Assembly (NCBI GenBank): GCA_934667815.1 | Contig: CAKUMO010000002.1 | Location: 56,413-120,412, forward strand | Source of the DNA: an uncultured Oscillospiraceae bacterium | GTDB lineage: Bacteria; Bacillota; Clostridia; Oscillospirales; Oscillospiraceae | Direction of reading: 5' to 3' | Length of the DNA: 64,000 bases | The notes under the pieces: model-generated | Seen by the model: the letters and a program-made list of their open reading frames with translations, nothing else | The model's database searches: none | Told to the model about the DNA's origin: nothing | Translations under genes and position numbers: made by a program | In this document: positions 43,777-53,100 of the stretch, one piece after another | Layout of the letters: each line of letters starts with the position of its first letter | How positions within the stretch are numbered: the first letter of the stretch is position 1

Positions 43777-43810
43777 AAAATCGAGGCCGACGGCATATGC
43801 CGTCGGCCTC
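43777..43810 (-). terminator. Terminator of tyrS
   Basis: The inverted repeat GAGGCCGACGGCAT/ATGCCGTCGGCCTC (43783-43810, no loop bases beyond the palindrome) runs on the minus strand into CGATTTTTT. Confidence 0.85.
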
Positions 43811-43818
43811 GCGCTTAT

Positions 43819-45042
43819 TTATCCCAAAATTGCCTTGTGATAGACCTTCTTGCCCTTGCGAAGGCGGACGCCCTTGCGGAGCTGCTCAGCAGTGAAGCTG
43901 ACGTCGATGGATGCGACCTTCTCGTCGTCGGCAAACACGCCGCCCTGCTGAACGAGACGACGTGCTTCAGACTTGCTGGGCGCAAGCTTGCAGGCCAGCA
44001 GGAGATCGAGAATTGCGATCTTGCCGTCGGTGAGCTGTGCCTCGGTCAGCGTCGTCGTGGGCATATTTGTATCATCCGCACCGCCCGCAAAGAGCGCCTT
44101 GGCAGCAGCCTGTGCCTTTTCGGCTTCTTCCTCTCCGTGGACGAGCTTCGTCAGCTCGTAGGCAAGAATCTCTTTCGCACGGTTGATCTGGCTGCCCTCC
44201 CACTTTGCCATTTCGTCGATCTGTTCGAGCGGCAGGAAAGTCAGCATGCGGATGCACTTCATGACATCGCCGTCGCCGACATTGCGCCAGTACTGATAGA
44301 AATCGTAGGGACTGGTCTTGTTCGGGTCGAGCCAGACGGCGTTGCCCGCGGTCTTGCCCATCTTATGCCCCTGCGAATCGGTCAACAGCGTGATGGTCAT
44401 TGCGTGTGCGTCCTTACCGAGCTTGCGGCGGATCAGCTCCGTGCCACCGAGCATGTTGCTCCACTGGTCGTCGCCGCCAAACTGCATGTTGCAGTCATAA
44501 TGCTGGAACAGGTAGTAGAAGTCGTAGCTCTGCATAATCATGTAGTTGAACTCAAGGAAGCTCAGGCCCTTCTCCATGCGCTGCTTATAGCACTCGGCGC
44601 GAAGCATATTGTTCACGGAGAAGCAGGCGCCGACCTCGCGCAGCAGATCGACATAGTTCAGGTTCAGCAGCCAGTCGGCGTTGTTGACCATGATGGCCTT
44701 GTCCGGCCCAAACTCGATAAAGCGCTCCATCTGGCGCTTGAAGCACTCGGCGTTGTGCTCAATGTCCTCGCGCGTGAGCATTTTGCGCATGTCCGTGCGG
44801 CCGGAGGGGTCGCCGATCATGGTCGTGCCGCCGCCGATGAGCGCAACAGGCTGATTGCCTGCCATTTGCAGACGCTTCATGAGCGTCAGCGCCATAAAAT
44901 GACCGGCGGTCAGCGAATCGGCGGTGCAGTCAAAGCCGATGTAGAACTTGGCCTTACCGTTGTCGATCATCTCGCGGATCTCCGCTTCATTGGTCACCTG
45001 CGCGATCAGGCCGCGGGCGACGAGTTCATCATAAATTTTCAT
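43819..45042 (-). CDS. tyrS: Tyrosyl-tRNA synthetase
   Basis: A 407-residue class I synthetase. The HIGH-equivalent is TAGHFM near residue 45 (FDCTADSLTAGH), the tRNA-Tyr-specific NMQFGGDDQWSN is present, and the KMSKS equivalent is HKMGKTAGN. A C-terminal S4 domain starts near 340 (SKSEARRLVQQGGV). KMGKT is a known bacterial variant of the TyrZ-like subgroup. Start 45042 follows AAAGGAG. Control is by a T-box leader. Confidence 0.97.
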   Translation of the reverse strand: MKIYDELVARGLIAQVTNEAEIREMIDNGKAKFYIGFDCTADSLTAGHFMALTLMKRLQMAGNQPVALIGGGTTMIGDPSGRTDMRKMLTREDIEHNAECFKRQMERFIEFGPDKAIMVNNADWLLNLNYVDLLREVGACFSVNNMLRAECYKQRMEKGLSFLEFNYMIMQSYDFYYLFQHYDCNMQFGGDDQWSNMLGGTELIRRKLGKDAHAMTITLLTDSQGHKMGKTAGNAVWLDPNKTSPYDFYQYWRNVGDGDVMKCIRMLTFLPLEQIDEMAKWEGSQINRAKEILAYELTKLVHGEEEAEKAQAAAKALFAGGADDTNMPTTTLTEAQLTDGKIAILDLLLACKLAPSKSEARRLVQQGGVFADDEKVASIDVSFTAEQLRKGVRLRKGKKVYHKAILG

Positions 45043-45065
45043 GAAATTACTCCTTTTTTGAATAT

Positions 45066-45330
45066 AAAAAGTCCTCTGTCCATGCGGACAGAGGACGTAA
45101 AATACGCGGTACCACCTCTGGTTCGCCGCCATCTCGCGATGCGCGGCCTCGTGGAGTCAGTGACTCCGGCGCGTAACGTGCGCAGACCGTTCTCCCCTAC
45201 TGCCGCCACAACGCGGGGTTCGGACAGACCGCTCCGGGAGGTATTTCGCGCACACTCGCCTATCGCCTTGCACCCACCGGCGACTCTCTGAATGGCCGAA
45301 CTGCCGCTACTTTTCCCATCACAGCGTTTT
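45066..45330 (-). promoter_or_regulatory. T-box leader of tyrS (tyrosine specifier UAC)
   Basis: The minus strand shows the T-box core GGTGGTACCGCG (near 45105-45117), a terminator hairpin (45071-45081 with 45086-45096) and five Ts. The specifier triplet UAC (45241-45243) is followed by CUCCCGGAGC, matching the pattern seen at the valS leader. The 5' boundary is approximate. I found no good promoter between here and yajC, so read-through from tgt-yajC is possible. Confidence 0.9.
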
Positions 45331-45346
45331 ATATGTCAGAGCAGGT

Positions 45347-45724
45347 TCAGCGGCCTGCCTTCTTGTCAGCCTTCTGCTTTGCCTTTTCTTCCTTTTTCTT
45401 CTTTGCGCGTTCCTTGGCAGCAGCCTGCGCCTCGGCACGAGCCTTCTGCGCAGCTTCCTGCGCGGTGTTATTGGTCATGACAGACCACTTTGCCAGCTCC
45501 ATACGGACGCGGTCCATGCTGGTCTCGATGACGATGTTTTCTTCCTTGACGTCAACGACCTTGCCGACGATGCCGCCGATGGTGGTGATCTTATCGCCGA
45601 CCTTCAGAGAGCTGCGGAGCTTTTCTTCTTCTTTTTTCTTCTTTTTCTCGGGACGGATGATCATGAAATAGAAAACCGCGACCATGACCACGAGAATGAT
45701 AATCATGCTGTAATTGCCACCCAT
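45347..45724 (-). CDS. yajC: Sec translocon accessory protein YajC
   Basis: A 125-residue YajC with one N-terminal membrane helix (SMIIILVVMVAVFYFMI), the conserved RPEKKKKK junction and the KVGDKITTIGGIVGKV domain. It has a long Lys/Ala/Glu-rich tail. YajC binds SecDF and promotes export. The tgt-yajC order is conserved in many bacteria. Confidence 0.95.
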   Translation of the reverse strand: MGGNYSMIIILVVMVAVFYFMIIRPEKKKKKEEEKLRSSLKVGDKITTIGGIVGKVVDVKEENIVIETSMDRVRMELAKWSVMTNNTAQEAAQKARAEAQAAAKERAKKKKEEKAKQKADKKAGR

Positions 45725-45819
45725 TGTTGTTTCCTCCAGTGTTATAAATCATGAATATTATACAGGCTATTCTGCTGCAATGCAAGGAGAAAATTTGTAA
45801 ATTTTCTTCATATCGGAAT

Positions 45820-46956
45820 TTAATCCTCTGCACGCTGCGCAAGCCGCACGGAATACGTCCTACGGAAGGACTCGAAGCTGCCCTCGTCCAGCGCATCGCG
45901 GATGCGTTCGGCCAGCTTGTTGTAGAAATAGAGGTTGTGCATAACGGAAAGACGCATGGCCAGCATTTCCTCGGCCTTGAACAGGTGGCGCAGATACGCG
46001 CGGGAATAGCGGCGGCAGACCGGGCAGTCGCACTCGGCATCGATCGGACGCTCGTCGCGCTCATATTTTGCATTCTTCAGGTTGATCGTGCCCGACCATG
46101 TAAAGAGCTTGGCGTGCCGCGCATTGCGGGCAGGCATAACGCAGTCGAAGAAGTCCACGCCGCGCGCAACGCCCTCGATGATGTTCGACGGCGTGCCGAC
46201 ACCCATGAGATAGCGCGTCTTGTCGTGCGGCATGTAGGGGTCGAGGGCCTCGATGATGTCGTACATGACCTCGGTGCTCTCACCCACAGCAAGGCCGCCG
46301 ATGGCATAGCCCGGAAGATCCAGCTCCGCAATCTGCTGCATATGCCGGATACGCAGATCGGTGTAGGTGCCGCCCTGATTGATGCCCCAGAGCATCTGCT
46401 GCGGATTGACCGTATCCTCGAGCTGGTTCAGGCGGGCATTTTCGGCCTTGCAGCGCACGAGCCAGCGGTAAGTCCGGCCAATGGATTCCTCAACATATTT
46501 GTAAGGCGCGGGATTCTCAATACATTCGTCGAAGGCCATGCAGATATCCGAGCCGAGATTCGACTGGATCTGCATGCTTTCCTCCGGCCCCATGAAAATC
46601 TTATGGCCGTCGATGTGTGAAGCGAAATACACTCCCTCCTCCTTGATCTTCCGGAGGCTGGCCAGCGAAAAGACCTGGAAGCCGCCGGAATCGGTCAGAA
46701 TCGGTTTATTCCACGTCATGAATTTATGCAGACCGCCCATATCGTGGACAAGGCGATCGCCGGGACGCAGATGCAAATGGTAGGTATTCGACAGTTCGAC
46801 CTGACAGCCGATGTTCTCCAGATCCGCCGCACTCAGTGCGCCCTTGATCGCGCCCTGCGTGCCGACGTTCATAAAGACCGGTGTCTGCACCGTTCCGTGC
46901 GCACAGGTGAACACGCCGCGACGCGCGTGACCCTCGGTTTTCAATAATTCAAACAT
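45820..46956 (-). CDS. tgt: Queuine/preQ1 tRNA-ribosyltransferase
   Basis: A 378-residue TGT that swaps guanine-34 of certain tRNAs for preQ1, the first tRNA-level step of queuosine formation. It has the base-binding DSGGFQVFS motif, the nucleophile-region GGLAVGE segment and a C-terminal zinc site (CDCPVC...). The ATG at 46956 is chosen because GAGGAA precedes it; an in-frame GTG 12 bases upstream is less likely. queA, acting next in the pathway, is 8 kb away at 54.2 kb. Confidence 0.97.
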   Translation of the reverse strand: MFELLKTEGHARRGVFTCAHGTVQTPVFMNVGTQGAIKGALSAADLENIGCQVELSNTYHLHLRPGDRLVHDMGGLHKFMTWNKPILTDSGGFQVFSLASLRKIKEEGVYFASHIDGHKIFMGPEESMQIQSNLGSDICMAFDECIENPAPYKYVEESIGRTYRWLVRCKAENARLNQLEDTVNPQQMLWGINQGGTYTDLRIRHMQQIAELDLPGYAIGGLAVGESTEVMYDIIEALDPYMPHDKTRYLMGVGTPSNIIEGVARGVDFFDCVMPARNARHAKLFTWSGTINLKNAKYERDERPIDAECDCPVCRRYSRAYLRHLFKAEEMLAMRLSVMHNLYFYNKLAERIRDALDEGSFESFRRTYSVRLAQRAED

Positions 46957-47053
46957 AGCGTTCCTCACAAACAGAAATTCGCGGCTTAGACTGAATTTGA
47001 AAAAATATCAGAAATCCACCGATGCACCTGAGCCGTCAGAGCGATGCGGATTA

Positions 47054-47082
47054 TTTATATCATATTCTCCGACTTTCGTCAA
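47054..47082 (-). promoter_or_regulatory. Promoter of the tgt-yajC unit
   Basis: Minus-strand TTGACG (47077-47082), a 17-base spacer and TATAAA (47054-47059). The roughly 90-base leader was checked for a preQ1 riboswitch; none was recognised. Confidence 0.75.
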
Positions 47083-47096
47083 GAAGAACGTAAAAT

Positions 47097-47126
47097 AAGC
47101 CCTCGGCGGTCTCCCGCCGAGGGCTT
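47097..47126 (-). terminator. Terminator of the giant protease gene
   Basis: A 13-base perfect stem (AAGCCCTCGGCGG with its complement, loop TCTC) is followed on the minus strand by ATTTTACG. Confidence 0.75.
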
Positions 47127-47156
47127 GACTTCAGCGTTGACGCGATTGCGCCAGGC

Positions 47157-50100
47157 TTAGTTCATGTGTTTTTTGCGCGTCAGGACTGCAACCACGAAGG
47201 CAGCAGCGGCAGCGGACATGGTCAGAACTGCGATCCAGAGCGTGATATTCGCTTCGTCGCCGGTCTTAACGCTGTCGCGGACAGCGCCGCAGCGCGTGCA
47301 CTTACCGTTCTTGTAGTCATGACCAAGCGCCTTGATGACCTCGCCCTTCTTAACAACTTCCTTGCAGGTCTTGCAGACCTCGTCGCCGGTGTAGCCGTCT
47401 TCGGTGCAGGTAGCTTCCTTCGCGCCGACGATCTCGGTGTCGTGGCCATTGGCCGCGATTTCCTCGGTCTTTGCATCGGTATAGGTCTTGTCATCGAACA
47501 CCACGGTAGCGGTGTAGGTGCGTTCGCCCTTCTCGGTGCAAGTCGGCTTGGTGGTCACTTCGTTGGTGATTTCAGCGGTCTTGACTTCGACATGGTTCGC
47601 GTCGTTCGCGCAAGTGAAGGTCGCAGTCGCGCTCTCCAGTCCGGTCCAGCTCCAAACGGGCTCGCCATAGGCATGGCCGGTCGCGGCGATTTCCTCGGTC
47701 TTTGCATCGGTATAGGTCTTGTCGTCGAACACCACGGTAGCGGTGTAGGTGCGTTCGCCCTTCTCGGTGCAGGTCGGCTTGGTGGTCACTTCGTTGGTGA
47801 TTTCAGCGGTCTTGACTTCGACATGCGTTTCGTCGTTCGCGCAAGTGAAGGTCGCAGTCGCGCTCTCCAGTCCGGTCCACCTCCAAACGGGCTCGCCATA
47901 GGCATGGCCGGTCGCGGGGATCACGGTGCTGTCCTTGACTGCGTCGCAGTTCTTGCAGTGGATGGACTTGCTGCCGTCGGTGGTGCAGGTGGGTTCCTGA
48001 TCGACAGTAAAGTCATCCTCCCAAGCATGGCCGGTGGGATCCACATCCACCATCTCGGTGTGCTGGCAAACCTTGCAGGTACGAACCTTCATGCCCTTGT
48101 CCTGGCACTTCGGCGCAATGATGACCTGCCATTCGCCGTAGTCATGGCCGCTGGCGGGGATCGCCGTGACATCCTTCTTCGCATCGCACTTCTTGCAGTG
48201 GATGGACTTGCTGCCTTCAACGGTGCAGGTCGGAGCCTGATCGACAGTGAAGTCGTCGTCCCAATCGTGGCCGGTGGCGTCGATCTTGGCGATATCGGTA
48301 TGCTGGCAGACCTTGCAGGTGCGGCTCTTGACGCCCTGCTCCTCACACTTCGGCTCAACGACGGTGACCCATTCGCCATAGTCATGGCCGTTGGCGGGGA
48401 TCGCTGTGCCGGTGCCGACCTTCTTGCCGCAGACGGTGCAGTAGGAATCGCCGGTGTAGCCTTCGAGCGTGCAGGTCGCATCATGTGCGTTGCGGATCTC
48501 GGTGTCCTTATGGAATTCAGCGGTCAGCGTCTCGGTGAGATCAACCTGCTTGTCGTTCAGCTCTGTCTGATGGATGGTGATCACAGGAGCGGTCTCGACC
48601 TTGGTCGGGTCAACGCTGAAGGTCAGGGTCGCAATGACCGTACCGGCAGCGACGCCATCCAGATCGACATAGCCGAGGGTGACCTTGCCGGCCTCGTCCT
48701 TGTGAGAGGTGTAGTCGGCATACATGGCCACATCGGTCAGGGTGAGCAGGGTGGAGTCATATTCGACGGTAGCAAGGCCGTTGGTGGTCGCTTCGTCGCT
48801 CTTGGCGACGACGTTGACGGTAACGGTCTTTTCATCGGCGGAGACGGTCACGTTGGAGACCTTGGTCTCGTTGGCAACCGGAGCGTCGAGCGGGAGCAGC
48901 GTCTCAGACTTCGTCGACGGAGCGACGTTCAGAGAGCCGGTTGCGGGTGCATTCTTGGAAACAATCTTCACAGCCTGTGTCTTTTCAACGGAGATTGCGG
49001 AAACCTCAGCATTCTGTGTTGCAGACATTTCGTCAGCCTTCACAGAATCTCCATCCGCTGTCGTGCCGTTAACAGTGACCTGATGAATCGTCGCAGGCCA
49101 AATCTTGTCGCCGAAGTTGCCAATGTTGGAGGCGCGCCAGAAAAGGGTCGTACCACTTCTCATGAAGCTCATGCGATAAATCTGGTTGGTGTCACCGTCA
49201 AAGTAAGACAGATAGAGGTAGGAATAACCATCTTCCTCGGAATAGAGCAGTGAGCAGTTCATGTCGTCCTCATAGCCGGGGAAGCTCAGAGAGGACGGAA
49301 GAGTGGTCTGGAAATAATTCCACGGAACAAATTCGAGTTCGCCGTTCACGTAGCCCATTGCCAGCATCCAAACATAACCGGCGTTGTCAAGTGCCAGGAA
49401 CATTTCAGCCTGTTCCTTGACGCCGTCATCGTCGAGATCCAACTGCGATTCGCCCATCGTCGTAACGGCAACAAAGGCGCTGGCGCCGGTAAATCTTGCC
49501 AGTAAGGTGGAAGTGTTAAAGCCGTATGCGCTGAATTCATCTGCACCGTAGAGGCCGAAGATATACGAGCCATAGGTATACAGGAACACAGGCTTCTCAG
49601 CGGTGGAGAACGCCTCGCTGTAGGTAATGTCCCAGATGGGCAGATTCTCGGAGCCAAGGGAAATTCCGGGATAGGAGGCAATGTCCTCGCCGGTAACCGG
49701 GTCAATCTTATGGATATTATAGTTCGCAGCATCGATTGAGAAAACAACATTCTCGCGGGAATCCAGCGTAGTGGCAACAACAGACTTGCTGGCAAGCGCA
49801 ACGCCGCCCTTCCACGTTGCATCCGTATCGAGATTCCAGTCATAGAACATCGCTTTCCCGTCAGTATCCTGAAGCGCACCACGGAGCGTTGCTTCAATCG
49901 TAATAACATTCACGGTGCAGCTTGCGCTCTTGGTATCGTCCTTGACAGAGGTCGCGGTGATGACGGCCTCGCCCTTGCCGACAGCGGTAACGATACCGTT
50001 CTTGTTGACGGTCGCAACCTGCTCGTTGGAGGAGGACCACGTCACAGTGTCGGGCTGCACGCCGAACGGGCTGACCTCAGCCTGAAGCGTAGCGGTCTGA

Positions 50101-53100
50101 CCCTTGTAGAGCGTCAAAGCCTCGTCGCTGATCGTGACAGACACGTCTTCCTTCAGCTCATCCTTGTTCAGGTTGATCTTGAAAGTGCTGTAGTTGTCAG
50201 CGTAGTCATAGACACGGAGCATCAGATGCGTAACATCGTCGATGCCGTCTGCGTTCAGTGCAAGTGCAACCTTGTCGCCAAGCTTTGCATTCTCGGGAGA
50301 ACCGGCAATCTTGTCGATAATGTCACCGGTGTCATAGTCAAACAGAATGGCTGCCGCAACATAGCGGTTATCAATTGCTTCTGCGATGAGCTGCTTGGTG
50401 CCGTTCTTCAGGTCTTCCTTGAAGTAGACCTCGGAAAGCTCCGGAGCAGTCTTATCAACATAGGTCACATAGGACTGCGTTGCACCGTCGGCAAGCGCAC
50501 CCCAGTCGGTCACGGCGGAGGAACCGCTGTAGTCCACATAGTACTCCGGCGCCATGGTCAGGCTGATGGTGAGCTTCGTGCCTTCGGGAGCCTTGGGCGC
50601 GGCGTTTGTATTCAGGCTTGCATAGGTACCGGCCCAGCGCCCACCATTGCTATAGTAGTATGCGGAATCGACCGACTGATCAAGGACAAGATTCGTATAT
50701 TCCTTGCCGTCGTCGCCAACAATGGTGAAGCGGCCGTTAGCGGCATTACGGATCAGTGTGAATCTCATCTTCGAGATCGTGGTGGTATCCGGGTTGATTG
50801 CGTTGCGGTCCTCGTCATAGAAATCTTCTTCGATGTAGGGGTTGCCGCCAAAGTAGTAGCTGGAGGAATCGCCTTCGTACTGAATGATCAGCGTCTGGTA
50901 ATTCAGGGCGTTGTTGCCCGCAGCATTATACATGTAGGGAGGACGATCCTCAAGGCCGTTGGAATACTCGAGATAGCTGCCGATGTCGTACATGGACGGC
51001 TCGGACCAGCTGCCGTAGTAGCCGAGCACGGGAATGGAGTGCTGCGTGCCCTCGACGCCCTCATCGCTGGAAAGCTCGGTCGCGTAGACATAGCCCTCGA
51101 CATAGGTGCCGGTGCCGTCGCTGGCCGCGTCGTAAAGTGCCAGCGTTTCCTTGCTGAGCTGCGCGGTCACGGTGACATGGACTGAGCCATTTGCCGGAAC
51201 CAAAACGGCGCTCTTGCCAAGGCGCTTAAAGAACAGATACGCATCATAGGTGTCGATGTTGCCATCGGCATCAAAGTCGGCATGGTCCTTTTCGTTGATC
51301 TCGGTTCGCACGCCGGTCACATAGTCCAGCAGCGCCTGACCATCTTCGTTGTTGATCTTGCCGTCGCCGTTGAAGTCGCAATGCTCCAGACCGGAGGGAT
51401 CCTCGGTTTCGACGGTCTGACCATCGATGCTCCAAGTGACATTCGCAGGGATCAGCGCTGTCCGCGAATCTTCAAAGTAGATGACGGAGCCGTCAGAGAA
51501 GCGGTTACCGAAAATATCCTGCGTGAAGAAATCCGAATCAAGGGTGAACGCCGTATCGGAGTTCTCCATATTATAAATGGTAAAGCCAAAGGAATACAGG
51601 CCGTCGCGGTCGGGATCGTCACCAAGCTCCGCCTTGATCTTGCCGTCCTTGTAGGAATCGGTCGCGTTGGCATCCATCAACAGGTAGCTGCCGCTGGAAA
51701 CCGCAGCGCCAACGTTGGCAAGTCCGGCGCCCTGACGAAGCACGGGATAGTAACCGACGCCGTCTTTGCCATAATCCTCGATCATCGGCTCAGCAGTGGA
51801 CATGAGCAGGCTCTGTGCCAGCGCACGCACCGACAGGCCGGCCTTTTCAGACAGACCGTTTTCCTTGATGTACTGCGCGACGACTGCCGCCATGCCCGCG
51901 ATCTGCGGAGAAGCCATGGAGGTACCGGACATATTCTGGTACGCGCCGCCGTTCTTCAGGGAGTAGATGTTGCCGCCGGGGGCGGAAATTTCAGGCTTCA
52001 GCTCCAGAGAACCGGGAACGCCCCAGGAGGAGAAGTCGCTCATGGTATAGTAGTCATTCGGTGTGATGGCGGCTGCAACACCTTCAGCGATATTGAGCTT
52101 GCCGGTGTAGTACAGGATCTTTCCGCTCCCGTTCCTGACTGCGGTCGCCTTTTCCTTGATCGCGAGCGCGTCGGCCAGCGAGATGCTGACAGCAGGCTCC
52201 GTCTTGGTGTAGTCGGAGAAGTCCATGTTGATGCTGCCAGCCTGGTTGTTCGCAACGATGGTCGCGATTGCGCCGTTACTGACAGCGTTCTCCGCCTTTA
52301 CATAGAAGGAGATCTCACCGCGGTTGCAGATGGCGATCTTACCGTTCAGAACGTCCTTGACGGCCTCGAATTCTTCGGCAGTGCCGAGAGAATCGATGTA
52401 GACGAACTCGTGCTCACCAGCGAGGGTGAGGATGCTGACGTTCGAATACTTGTTGCCATCGCTGTCCTCGAGGGACTCGTTGTAGAAGATCTTCGTGCCG
52501 TCCATCTCAATGTAGTTGCCGGTCTTGCCGATATTATCGACAGAGGCAACGGCAAGGGAGTTCGTGAAAGAGCCGGGCTGACCGTCGGTCTGCCAGCTCA
52601 CGGACTCGGAGTACGGATAGCCAAACTTCGTATTCTCAAACCAGTTGCCGGAGTTACCCGCGGACATCGCAACGACCATGCCGCTGTCGGTGACCCGCTG
52701 GAGAATGGCTTCATAAGCAGCGTCGGCATTGTGCGAGTAGCCGGGGTTTCCGCCGCCGAGGGACAGGTTTGCCGCATCCGCGCCGAGCACCATGGCGTCC
52801 TCAATAGCTGCCATATAGTCGGAGTCGTAAGCGCCGCCGCCCTTGCCGAACACCTTCATGACCAGAAGCTGCGCATCCGGCGCAACACCCTGTGTCAGGA
52901 CGCTATCCAGAGCATTGGAATAGGTTCCGTCGCCGTTGGCCGTGTAGCGGTTTCCCGCCGCGATACCGGCGACATGGGAACCGTGATCGCCCTGGGTGTC
53001 ATTGTCGTGCGTAACATCCAGATCTTCATCAATATAGTTGAAGCCGTAAGGAATCTTGGCATTGACATAAAGCTCCTCGGCAGTCGTGCCCTTGCGGCTC

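Noticed and set aside
46957..47053. Possible preQ1 riboswitch upstream of tgt
   Set aside because: The leader lacks the short H-type pseudoknot pattern with an A-rich tail; nothing matched.
47200..48500. Possible CRISPR array suggested by regular repeats
   Set aside because: The repeats are in-frame protein modules with long near-identical units; there are no short spacers and no cas genes.
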